In this document: positions 1 to 8,943 of the stretch, in pieces
How positions within the stretch are numbered: position 1 is the stretch's first letter
Layout of the letters: the number at the start of each line of letters is the position of its first letter
Origin: Aphrophora alni
Taxonomy: Eukaryota; Arthropoda; Insecta; Hemiptera; Aphrophoridae
DNA length: 64,000 bases
NCBI GenBank assembly: GCA_963513935.1
Contig: OY740769.1
Span: forward strand, 71,255,712-71,319,711
Direction of reading: 5' to 3'
Made by a program: the position numbers and the translations under genes
The notes under the pieces: generated by a model
Database searches by the model: none
Told to the model about the DNA's origin: nothing
Seen by the model: the letters and a program-made list of their open reading frames with translations, nothing else

Positions 1-473
1 ACATTGAAGGATACAAATTTACTTTTTCTTTTTTGTTGTATAATATATACATGGAATTTAGTGTATGGTGAAATTTAGTGGTGTTTTTCTTTTAATATCT
101 TTTTATGAAAACAGGGTTCAAAGAATAAAGCCCATTATGAGTTTTCTTTTGTTAATCCAATGTAGCTGTTGTATGCATCTCTATGATAGCAGGAACTGTC
201 TGACATTAGATAACGCCTTCTTGGTAATTTGTTTTTTCTAATTGTATAAAATTGTTTTGACAATTTTATATGAGTAATAAAAAAATTCATAATTTTTCAC
301 TCCTATATTTGAGAAGTCAAAAGTGTCAACGATCTCAAATTTCTTCTGAAGTAATTTGAAACCTGAATAGACATGTTTGAAAAAACTTTGAGATGGACTA
401 GGAAAAAGTGAATAATCTTACTTAGTTAGTTGATGGAGGCCTTAAGTGGCTTATTAAATAAACAAAATAAAAA

Positions 474-536
<63 letters not shown>

Positions 537-779
537 CAAACAAAAGAAGATATGGTGGTTTTGTCAAGGGACGTGAAATGTTTATCAGAAGAAAATAAAC
601 TGCTTAAACAACAAATAACTGATCTTAAAAAATAAAGGTCATGATAATTTTCAGGTTAGCCTAAATGACTTAGAGATGTAGATCAAAGAAAAATAATCTT
701 ATTTTCGAGCATTTAAAGTGGGACAGTGGAGCAGACTTAAAGAAACGGTTTGACAACTTTGCATAACCATGCTTGGTTG
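1..779. other. intronic or intergenic AT-rich DNA, no gene
   Basis: This stretch holds a (TA)n microsatellite at about 479-532 and little else. On the plus strand, 545-633 reads as a short heptad-like peptide (LSEENKLLKQQITDLKK), followed out of frame by a segment that resembles LINE ORF1 proteins. It could be a decayed ORF1, but it is too short and broken to be sure. Whether this is BRWD3 intron or upstream DNA depends on where the WD40 exons lie, which the window does not show. Confidence 0.4.
479..532. repeat. (TA)n microsatellite
   Basis: About 27 uninterrupted TA units read directly from the sequence. Confidence 0.97.
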
Positions 780-1077
780 TAATGATACCTAGCTAAATTT
801 AATGAGCTAGTAGTTTAGGTCAACAGAGCACACCCTATATGTAAGGACAGAAGCATTTGAAACCTCAATCGGTAGGCCTGAACGTTACACATCACTCACA
901 TTTGTTCGCCCAAGTTTGTACCGATCTATCCACTTATAATAGTTTGCCCAGTTTATACAACTTTTCCCATATTGTCTTTTCTTGAATAAATTTCAGATTT
1001 TTTTTTCCTTCAGAAAACAAAAATCTAATAACAGTTAGTTGCTCTTCTAAAGTGCAATCTTCAAGAGAACTTGCCAT
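780..1077 (-). pseudogene. mariner transposase, N-terminal fragment
   Basis: Read on the minus strand from the ATG at 1077, the sequence gives MASSLEDCTLEEQLTVIRFL. After a frameshift it continues with a segment containing YKWIDRYKLGRTNVSDV and then RSGLPIEVSNASVL. This order (a CT-EEQ-VIRFL helix, then W-F/Y-K-GRT-V-D and RSG-P-E-S) is that of the paired helix-turn-helix DNA-binding half of mariner/Mos1-type transposases. Known members continue with a D,D34D catalytic domain of about 200 residues; none of it follows here. At least two frame breaks and in-frame stops make this a dead, truncated copy. No terminal repeats were recognised. Confidence 0.7.
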
Positions 1078-1872
1078 TTTCAAAACATTCCAAAAATAAA
1101 CAAACATTCAACAATGACAAACAGCTGTATTAGAATGTTGGTAGTAATGAAATTTCCCAGATGATTTTTTTTTTAACCTGGAAAGGTTTGTCTCTTTTCT
1201 TATTGAACGCCCCTCGTGCAATGACATAAATTACTCGCTGCCCACCTTGCCAATTTTTCCTCATCAGCTCCATCTTCGTGACGTGAATCAGCAGGAGAGT
1301 GAGGTTCTGCAAATGGATGAGAGTAACCAATAATACCTTCTTTATCTCTTATCTTGCACAAATCTTGGCAAAACTTTGTCTAACTGCTCTCTGTCTTGGT
1401 CACCAACATGTCAGCCTTGAAACTATCATGCAGTAACAAAATAATTATCAATTGTACAACAGTCCTACACACTGGTTGCCGTAACTGAGCAAAGGTCATG
1501 TTTTAATTTCCTTGCAATTTTAAAAATCAACTACCCTCTCTGTCTAAAAATCATTACACTATAACCCCCTGGTTAGGGTCATTCTGTATTGTAACATTAA
1601 TCTTACAAATATTACAACAAACTATTTATAACTGTACTAGACTTAGTTACAAACTATAGTACTTATAATTTGAACAAGCAAAAAACAACATATTTTTTTG
1701 ACCCTTTTATAAAACCCTAGAAGTGGAGATAACTTTTTTAAAACTCTAAGTATAATCTATATAGGTTAATCTATATAGGTTAAAGTTGTTATGTTAAATA
1801 TGTTTTTACAATTCACAATTTATTCGTAGTATTTTCATAATTTTTTTGTTGAACAATTGTCAAATGTTCAAG
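1078..1872. other. no gene recognised
   Basis: AT-rich sequence without an interpretable gene. On the minus strand around 1195-1313 there is a stop-free charged peptide (HSPADSRHEDGADEEKLARW) preceded by a plausible acceptor (TTTGCAG). No homologue is recognised and the phase does not join to the small frame at 1873-2016. A short direct repeat (TAATCTATATAGGT twice) lies near 1753-1785. Confidence 0.4.
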
Positions 1873-2016
1873 TTAATCGTTACACTTACAGTCTAACGCA
1901 GTGTCAACAAGGTCATTTACATCTGTCTGTAGTCTCAACAAATGTGCAATGCCATTAGTAACTGTTTCTTGTAAAATGTTAATGCCACGTTCTTCAAAAT
2001 ATATTGGGAAATCCAT
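1873..2016 (-). CDS. small open frame of unknown function, 47 codons
   Basis: An open frame runs from ATG at 2016 to TAA at 1873 on the minus strand (47 aa, beginning MDFPIYFEERGINILQETVT). It looks more protein-like than its neighbours: balanced composition, an amphipathic leucine-rich helix (HLLRLQTDVNDLVDTALD) and few Lys/Asn/Phe runs in AT-rich DNA. A good splice donor (GACT/GTAAGT, exon ending at 1890) lies inside it, so it could be the first coding exon of a longer minus-strand gene. A join to the acceptor near 1313 would create an immediate stop. I recognise no family. It may equally be a transposon remnant or chance. Confidence 0.3.
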   Translation of the reverse strand: MDFPIYFEERGINILQETVTNGIAHLLRLQTDVNDLVDTALDCKCND

Positions 2017-2582
2017 TTTAAAATAGCTATGTTCTTTTTTTCAATATAATTGAATGTTTCAGTACTCAATTAAACTTTATTAACACTTATTAACAAGAAT
2101 AACTATCACCTATCTTATTACAATGCTACGATCATCTTATTATTATTAATCCAGAAAGACTCTTAATTGTTGTGACATAGATCTGATTCTACGTTATAGT
2201 TTAATTATCTGACTCTGAAATAATTACAAGTTTCTTAAAACACAAAGTTTGCAGTTCTTGTGGATGCTCGTCCCAAGTCTCAATTCTCCTAGGAAGTTCT
2301 TACTCGTCAAGTCCGTCTGGCTATCTTCAAGAATTCCTACAGCACTTTCCCTTAATCAATCTTGACCCACTGACCACGTTTCCTCCTACCCAAGAGTTTC
2401 TATATCATTGTAGCATCAATGATGTGTGCCTTGGTTGCAAGGTAAGCAATTTCGTCAGTTTTTCAGGTCTGTCACAATAATTGGTGCCATTCTGGCTTCT
2501 TAGAAAGAACTTGGACTATATTCCTAACTAAAACTATCCTAATTCTTAACACTGCCATCTAATTACAGGTTTGTAGAAGAGG
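2017..2582. other. no gene recognised
   Basis: AT-rich sequence leading into the LINE at 2583. It probably includes decayed upstream LINE sequence, but no motif could be read. Confidence 0.4.
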
Positions 2583-2860
2583 AACTGATTGACACTTGGG
2601 GAGAGATTATAATGCCCCCCCCCCATTATACATAGGGACCAAACACCTGTAGCCCTAGAGGAAACCATATTTGACAGGATTTAATCCAATTGGATTTGAA
2701 TATGCTCAATAACGGTTCACCAATTCATCTAGCGGCTTCCACAGGTGGTTGGACAACTGTTGATTTATCATTTTGTAGCTCATCCTTGCAACAAAATTTG
2801 AGTGATCCGTTCTATCTGACACAGTAGTGATCACACTCCTGTGAAGCTTACCTTTTATGA
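2583..2860 (+). pseudogene. LINE apurinic endonuclease domain, C-terminal part
   Basis: Translation gives RDYNAPPPHY with a stop, then GPNTCSPRGN, LNMLNNGSPIHLAAS, STGGWTTVDLSFCSSSL and finally SDHTPVKLTFYD-like text across frames. This matches the endonuclease order of jockey/R1 LINEs: GDFNAHH-WG, RG, LN-G-PT, S-ID-L and the terminal SDH-P. The domain nicks target DNA to prime reverse transcription. In-frame stops and shifts show it is dead. The upstream half was not recognised. Confidence 0.7.
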
Positions 2861-3009
2861 CTTTTCTTGTTGTAATGAGCGCCTTCCCAGGTGGATTTTT
2901 CTCAAAACAAAATGAGATAATTATGCCGATGGTTTTGTATCACTTAATATTAGTAATAATGTTCCTATTCATGAAGCAGTACATTCGTGTAGAACAACAT
3001 TCTTTACAG

Positions 3010-3485
3010 CAGGAGATAACAACATTCCGAAAACATCGATGAGACCACCAGTTCCATGGTGGAACAACAACTGTGGTGAAGCTTTCCGTTTACACCGTAA
3101 AGCTCTAAGGAAGTTGAATTAAAGACCTACTTGTAAAAACAGCAAAAAAGTATAAAATTGTACGAGCCAAAATAAGTCAAGTGTTTAGCTAGAGTAGGGA
3201 GGAAACATGTGCCCAGTTCATTGGCACAATATCAAGAACCACGCCATGTCAATGGTGTAGAAGAAATTACATTCTGTTTATAGTCCTCCTACTTTTGCTT
3301 CCTTATTAGGACTTAAGCAGTGGGATGGAGTTTTGACTACAGATAATTATAATATTGCTAATGTTTTGGGCTCAACATTTGATAACTTTTACTTTCATCA
3401 ACTGCTTCTTACAGCAACGTCTTTCATTTGTACAATAGATCTAAAAAAGATTCTTTTCACTCTAGGTCTATTAGAAGAATCACCA
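3010..3485 (+). pseudogene. LINE endonuclease-RT linker fragment
   Basis: The translation contains IPKTSMRPPVPWWNNNCGEA, LHRKALRKLN and a later LGSTFDN…LLEESPL segment. PWWN-C-A-R-RKALR is the signature of the linker between endonuclease and RT in jockey-clade LINEs. The piece ends at the TTAA where the piggyBac derivative inserted. A second, poorer copy of the same linker is at 60090-60290. Confidence 0.75.
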
Positions 3486-4685
3486 TTAACACGTTCACTG
3501 CGGATGACGCACATGTGCGTCACTTGTTTCCAAAGCTATATGCGTATGACGCACTTGTGCGTTGTTATCAGTAAACTGGTTCCAGCTAAATCCTGACCTT
3601 ATCAGTTAACCAATGGTGTTCGCTCACTTCATGCTTATCTAAAAACAGTGTGTGCTACCTTCCTGTTGGTTTCGTTTTTAATTTCCAATAATATTTGTTC
3701 TTGTACGAGTAGTAAACATGGCTGATCCAACACCTGGACCTTCTCGTGATAGTACATTTTTAACAATAAGTGAAATAGATAGATTTAACCAATCTGAAGC
3801 TTATAGTAGTGGGGACAGTTATAGACAAAGTCAAAGTGATTTATTTACTGATGCCGAAATTGAGTTCGAGAGTGAAGAGGATTCATCTCTTCCAACTGAA
3901 TCTAACCCGTCTCTTGCGGTATGGATTGATAACCCTGATAAGATGAAAACATATGTATTCTCACAACCTCGTGGAATGCATGTTTCATTACCTGGTAGTA
4001 ATAAACCATTATATTATTTTCAATTATTAGTTGACAATGTTTTTCTCGAATCTGTTGTTAGAGAAACAAATCGGTATGCCGAAGAATTGTTTTTATCAAC
4101 GGAAACTAAAGAGAATTCACGGATATGTCAGTGGAAAAATCTAACTATTACCGAATTGAACACTTTTATCGGACTTCTTCTACACACAGGAAATGTAAAA
4201 ATGCCTAGGTTACAAGGTTATTACCGTAAAGATAAGGTGTTCAAAATCTGTTGTGGAGAATACATGGCTCGCGACAGATTTTTACTAATCTTGCGTTGCT
4301 TACATTTTACCAAAAATGATCCTCATAATACTGACAGATTACTTAAAATAAGGCCAATTATTGATTATTTTATTAATAAAATGTCATGTGTGTACAGCCC
4401 AGGAAAAGAATTATCTCTCAATGAAGTTATTTCAAAGTTATTTCCTCTCTAAATCACACGAACACGTATGTGCGTCATCCGCATATAACAGAAAACTGGA
4501 TGCTATATGCTAATGACGCACAAGTGCGTCAATTCCCCCCCCCATGAAAAATGTTAAAAAATTATATATTCTAGCTTTGTTTAATTATATTATAGTAGTT
4601 ATATACTAAAAGTAATAAGTTTTTCATTTTTACAAATCAGCACCTGTGGAAAGATTGTTTTTCGCATCAGCAGTGAACGTGTTAA
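3486..4685 (+). mobile_element. piggyBac derivative, copy 1 (internal deletion)
   Basis: The element is bounded by TTAA at 3486-3489 and 4682-4685, the piggyBac target duplication. The terminal inverted repeats start CACGTTCACTGC at the left and read GCAGTGAACGTG at the right, a perfect 12 bp. Both subterminal regions carry near-palindromes of the type GACGCAC-(A/T)-GTGCGTC (about 3502-3525, 3544-3567, 4463-4477, 4512-4531). It encodes a 244-aa N-terminal piece of transposase. At 1200 bp it lacks the catalytic half, so it would need a transposase in trans. It inserted into the LINE linker at 3485/4686. Confidence 0.92.
3718..4452 (+). CDS. truncated piggyBac transposase, N-terminal 244 residues
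   Basis: An intact frame from ATG 3718 to TAA 4450-4452. Residues 1-70 are acidic and Ser-rich, as is usual at piggyBac N-termini. Residues 70-235 match the first part of the DDE_Tnp_1_7 domain: a W-x-LT-x-E-N-FIGLLL helix (139-155), a P-L-YY-KDK segment (163-173), the M-RDRFLLILRCLHF block (183-197) and IRPIIDYF…PGKELSL (211-234). The frame ends nine residues after ELSLN, where active relatives have the first catalytic Asp in an LSLDE-type motif. Here that Asp is Asn235, and the other two Asp plus the Cys-rich C-terminal domain are absent. It cannot be an active transposase. It might be translated as a DNA-binding or dimerising fragment, which is inference. Copy 2 has the same C-terminus, so the truncation predates amplification. 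Confidence 0.85.
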   Translation: MADPTPGPSRDSTFLTISEIDRFNQSEAYSSGDSYRQSQSDLFTDAEIEFESEEDSSLPTESNPSLAVWIDNPDKMKTYVFSQPRGMHVSLPGSNKPLYYFQLLVDNVFLESVVRETNRYAEELFLSTETKENSRICQWKNLTITELNTFIGLLLHTGNVKMPRLQGYYRKDKVFKICCGEYMARDRFLLILRCLHFTKNDPHNTDRLLKIRPIIDYFINKMSCVYSPGKELSLNEVISKLFPL

Positions 4686-4702
4686 ATATCCAATTTCCCT
4701 TA
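4686..4702 (+). other. 17-bp LINE remnant between two insertions
   Basis: The only LINE sequence left between the piggyBac derivative and the foldback element. Joined across both insertions it keeps a plausible jockey linker reading (…SPLNIQFPL…). Confidence 0.7.
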
Positions 4703-5803
4703 TAGTCAGGGCAAAAAAAGGGAAAAACAGCGTTTACTTTGATCCAGAGTAAAACTGCACGAAATGACTTGTGTCATAGCTCATTTTATTCGTTAGAGTG
4801 TCTAGAAGTTTTAAACAGATTTTTTTTTTTTTTGCGGAACCTAATAATTTGTTTGCTTATTGAATATAAACAATAAGAATTATGTCTGATTAAACGTAAT
4901 ATAAAATAAGGGACTGGGTTCATAAATTGATGAAGTTTTTTGATTTTAAAGTCATTTTCCATGTTTTTGGGGTTGCTCTTTGCAATTCTGATGTCCAAAA
5001 AGTGCGCATCCTAGAGGGCGTCACAGGAAAAAATAATATAAGATGCAGGTATTGACAAATTAAAATGAAATGAGATAAGGAATTATTTTGGTGAATTCGT
5101 GTCATTCTTCGATTTAAATGCCATTTTTTAATTTCTCTAGTTCTCTCGTTCCGATACTGATACCAAAATTGTGCGAATCGTAGAGGGCGCCACCAGCAAA
5201 ACTATTACAAGGTGAAAATGGTGACAGATTAACATTATATGAAATGATGCAATTTTTCCATAAATTGATGTAATTTTTTTATGGTCTTTGGGTCGCTTGT
5301 TCTGATGCTGATGTCAACACCGTGCCAATCTGAGAGGGCACAGATTTATGTAATTAATTTAATTTATGTAAATAATGTTTTATTTTTTGTTATCTTAATT
5401 TCTCATTATTTTCACCTTGTACTGGTTTTGCCTGTAGCACCCTCTCAGAACGGCACAGTGTTGACATCAGTATAGGAACGAAGGACCCAAAGACCGTACG
5501 ATAATTACATCAATTTATGGCAAAAATTGCCTCATTTCATATAATGTTAAATTGTCACCATTTTCACCTTGTAATAGTTTTGAACCCCGTCTCTTATTTC
5601 ATATTAAGTTTAATCGGACATCATTCTTATTGTTTATATTTAATAAATAAACAAATTATTAAGTTTCCGCAAAAAAAAAAAAAAACTGTTTAACATCTTT
5701 GATCTAGACACTGCAACGAATAAAATGAGCTACGACACAAGTCATTTCATGTAGTTTCACTCTGGATCAGAATAAATCCCGTTTTTTGCCCTGACTATTA
5801 TAA
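4703..5803. mobile_element. foldback (long inverted-repeat) element
   Basis: The two halves are largely reverse complements. The left arm starts TAGTCAGGGCAAAAAA near 4703 and the right arm ends with its complement (TTTTTTGCCCTGACTA) near 5800. Arm similarity extends over at least 230 bp (shared tracts such as GATCCAGAGT and ATGACTTGTGTC). Further inward the similarity continues with repeated units resembling AGAGGGCGCCACCAGCAAAA. A 3-bp TTA flanks both outer ends, which would fit a PIF/Harbinger-type duplication, but the superfamily cannot be proved. No coding frame is convincing. It interrupts the LINE between linker and RT. Confidence 0.8.
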
Positions 5804-6560
5804 GAATTAGGAGTCTGCTATGTTGTCGAGACAGAAATCCGCTCCAGTCCCTGACCACATAGTTTATTCTATGATTAAACACCTTCCAAGTTCAGAGAAG
5901 CAGATTCTTCTTGAAATATACAATCATATATTCGTGGAGGTTTGGTTGGTTGGAACAATTCCCAATGCTTGGTTGGAGGCTATAATAATTCCTCTTCTAA
6001 AACCAGGTAAAGATAAAATTGAACCAGGAAGTTACCATCCCAATTCTCTCACCAGTGTGCTCTGCAAGCTATTAAGAGAGAATGGTCAATTGGTGCCTTG
6101 CTTGGTACATCAAAAGTAAACGGCTGCTTTGTAATGAACAATGTGGCTTTAGCGAGGGTCGATTATCTACCGATCAGCTGGTTTCATTAGAGTCGGCCAT
6201 ACAAAATGCATTTATTTTATTATTATTAGACTCTGGTTGCAGTGTTTTTTTTTATCTGGAAAAGGTCTATGATATGACTTGGTGAAGGGAATACTTAAAA
6301 ATCATGGAGTATAAATGGCAATATTCTTTCTTTTATAAAAAAATTTCCTTAGCAACAGATATTTCAGAGTGTGTGTTGGAACTATGTTGTCAGATCATTA
6401 TAATGTAGAGAATGGTGTTCCTCAGGGTAGTGTGCTGAGTGTGCACCTGTTTGCTGTGACAATCAACATAATTTCCGCTAATGTGCAGTGCCCTGTCCAC
6501 TATTCTCTATTTAATGGTGATCTGTATATGTGGCTACTCGAGGTATAACAACCGCCGAAA
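5804..6560 (+). pseudogene. LINE reverse transcriptase, jockey type, broken
   Basis: The frames at 5820-6119 and 6082-6285 and following sequence give, in order, APVPDHIVYSMIKHLP, PNAWLEAIIIPLLKPGKDK, SYHPNSLTSVLCKLL, NEQCGFSEGRLSTDQL and NGVPQGSVLS. These are RT motifs 0 to 4 of jockey-type LINEs (P-PD, LKPGKD-P-SYRPISL, QFGFR, VPQGSVLSP). The enzyme would copy the element RNA at the nicked target. Two or more frameshifts and stops are present, and the YADD catalytic motif is not reached before the insertion near 6568. Confidence 0.85.
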
Positions 6561-6567
6561 GAACAAT

Positions 6568-7053
6568 TCAACTTTCAAATTTAACATTGTAGCCAACGGA
6601 TTAGTAAATTTATGAATAAATAAATGAATTACCTTATCGGTACATCAACTAATCCTTCCGTTGATTTACAGATCAAAGTCAGATTTATTCAAAGTCAGAT
6701 AACGAAATAAGATTAAATATCCAGTCGCTGTCGGTTCCCCAGGGAATACATACCGATATATACCGACCGATATATAATCATTTCCATTTTGTGATCGTAT
6801 GAACATTAAATGTGTGTAATAGTGTCATTTTGTGTTTTGTGTTATTATGTATGTACTGTGTATATTCTATTGACAAGCTCCATATGGAACGTTTTTAATA
6901 TAAACTAAATACTTTATATGATCTGAAGATGGACTCACGAAGCCCGAAACTGCAGTAATCTGTAAATCTACGGAAGGATTAGTTGACGTACCGGTAAGGT
7001 AATTCGTTTATTTATTCAATTCAACTTTGTTATATTACATTGCAGTCTTGGTC
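6568..7053. mobile_element. small inverted-repeat insertion in the LINE RT
   Basis: Inverted repeats of about 60 bp (6614-6672 and 6956-7018) share GTCAACTAATCCTTCCGT-like text on opposite strands. They are flanked by diverged direct repeats of about 30 bp that begin CAATTCAACTTT (about 6570 and 7019). Outside them the LINE translation appears to resume (…TTAERTIQL / IQLCYITLQSWSKLTDF…). Next to the right inverted repeat is CTGAAGATGGACTCACGAAG, a phrase that recalls Penelope-like element termini. The class remains uncertain. Confidence 0.5.
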
Positions 7054-7261
7054 AAAATTGACAGATTTCAGTTCTCTACCTAAAAAATCCAATGTATTGC
7101 CTTTAGTTGCTGTAGATTGACCTATCAGTCTATATTATTTCTCAATAGAGCAGAACTTTAAAATACTGTAACTGCTAAAGGTAGGCCTATTATTTGATTG
7201 TAGATTTTCTTGGATTCCACTTGCCTGATCTGAAAACACAGTGTAATTAAACACTTGACAA

Positions 7262-7890
7262 TTTACGTGTTTAAGCAGTGTTGGAACTAAGTTGTCTGGT
7301 CATTATCATTTATAGAATGGTGTCCCTCAGGGTAGTATGCTGAGCATGACCTTATTTGCTGTGGCAATTAACATCATTACCGCTAATATGCAGTGTGCTA
7401 TCTGCTGTTCTCTATTTCTTGACGTTTTTTGTATATATGTGGCGATGTTGGGAGATAATGCTCAGATCCTTGATCGGGTATTGTCCTTTTTGTGTTGTCT
7501 GAAAATTTTCTAATAAATTATTGCAGAATCATTTTACTTCTCTGTAATATTATGTTTAGTTTTCCTTTTAAATTTTATTCTTAGTAACTCATTGCAGTGC
7601 CCTTTTACCATCCTGCAATATTTATTTTTATTGTATTTCAATAGTTTATAATTGTTAACTTGTATCCAGGGTTCCATTTTACAGCCTTGTAACATGTTAT
7701 ATTGTTTATTTTAGTTTGTTAATTAGTTTTAATCTCGTTATTGTTCTTAAAAAATTTATATTATTGTTTTTGTGTCATTTATTAAGTAATAAGGTGGAGT
7801 ATCTTCATGATAAATTTTATGAAGGTGATAATGACCGAAATGGTTTTTCACCTTAAAACCTCATACACACACAAAAAAAAAAAAAAATCT
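7262..7890 (+). mobile_element. second jockey-type LINE fragment with A-rich 3' end
   Basis: 7274-7440 repeats the RT segment seen at 6365-6540, including NGVPQGSMLSMTLFAVAINI, at lower identity. It is a separate partial copy or an old duplication. It is followed by about 400 bp of T-rich, 3'-UTR-like sequence and an A-rich tail at 7874-7887, consistent with a LINE 3' end. The RT catalytic motif is not readable. Confidence 0.65.
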
Positions 7891-8319
7891 GTTTTGTGGG
7901 ATGGTTCCTTTTTGGATAACTAGGTCCTAGTTCTTCAGTAAAGAGTTTATAATATATTTTCTTAGAATTCTTGGTTATATTAAGATGCTGTTGTTAGACA
8001 GATTATTAAAATACTATGTACCACTAAGAGGCCATCATATACTTATAACTAAGATTTCTATTTGGGAATATAGCAATATGATTTCAGGCCAAAAAAGTCT
8101 TTGGATCAATAAAATGTAATTTTTGTGGAACTATACAAAATGTACGGGAAAATTATTCAAAAGAGATTTCTCTCTGCCCATCACTGCATGTTAGTGGGCA
8201 AACATTGTTTTTAAACATAATGTTTAAAAACATTAGTGTTCCTAAAGTTTGAAATTATTTATGCACTCGATTATAAAAATAAATACTATATATATATATA
8301 TATTTTTTTACTTTAATAG
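7891..8319 (+). other. BRWD3 intron, no other feature
   Basis: Intronic AT-rich sequence with a short (TA)n tract near 8287-8302. It ends in the pyrimidine-rich acceptor CTTTAATAG at 8319. Nothing else is recognised. Confidence 0.6.
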
Positions 8320-8595
<276 letters not shown>

Positions 8596-8802
8596 TAATT
8601 GTCTGACTTGTTTTATCAGCATAAGTAGAACCAAAATTATCAATGATTGGGAAAAAAGTGCTTTATGATTAACTAAAGCTATATGACTCTTCAAAATATA
8701 ATTAACATTTTTTATGTTGACAAATAATTTTGTTATACAATATCCAAGATCAACTTATCTTAATTTCTTAACACTCATAGTTGTTTTATATTTTTATTGT
8801 AG

Positions 8803-8943
8803 GTAATCTGGAAGTGATTGAAGGTTTAAACGAGCCTAGATCAAATATTGACCTAATTATTCTTCAACTACAACGCCAAGGAGAAGGACGAGGGCATGAT
8901 CTCCAAGTATCTCCATCTAGACAGCACACATCTCCACGATCAC
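8803..8943 (+). CDS. BRWD3: BRWD3/PHIP orthologue, linker exon
   Basis: Phase 1 in and phase 1 out, acceptor TTATTGTAG before 8803, donor C/GTAATT after 8943. It completes GNLEVIEGLNEPRSNID and gives LQLQRQGEGRGHDLQV and SPSRQHTSPRS. The homologous human stretch has the same pattern: an EVIE motif, then a Gln-rich and a Ser/Arg-rich disordered linker. The 257-bp intron before it is the shortest between the first exons. No domain is known for this part. Confidence 0.9.

Larger units (their letters stand above)
2583..6560 (+). mobile_element. jockey-type non-LTR retrotransposon, interrupted twice
   Basis: A decayed LINE on the plus strand. The order is endonuclease C-terminal half (2583-2860), endonuclease/RT linker (about 3010-3485), 17 bp more linker (4686-4702), and reverse transcriptase (5804-6560). 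The piggyBac derivative at 3486-4685 and the foldback element at 4703-5803 are later insertions. Removing both rejoins a linker peptide resembling jockey elements (…LEESPLNIQFP… then …APVPDHIVYSMIKHLP…). Many stops and frameshifts make the copy inactive. The RT continues beyond a further insertion near 6568-7053. Confidence 0.85.

Noticed and set aside
1195..1313. Possible second exon joining the 47-codon frame at 1873-2016
   Set aside because: Splicing at the visible donor and acceptor creates an immediate stop codon.
4786..5475. Three frames of 61-70 codons between 4786 and 5475
   Set aside because: They lie in the foldback element, follow its repeats and have no coding signature.
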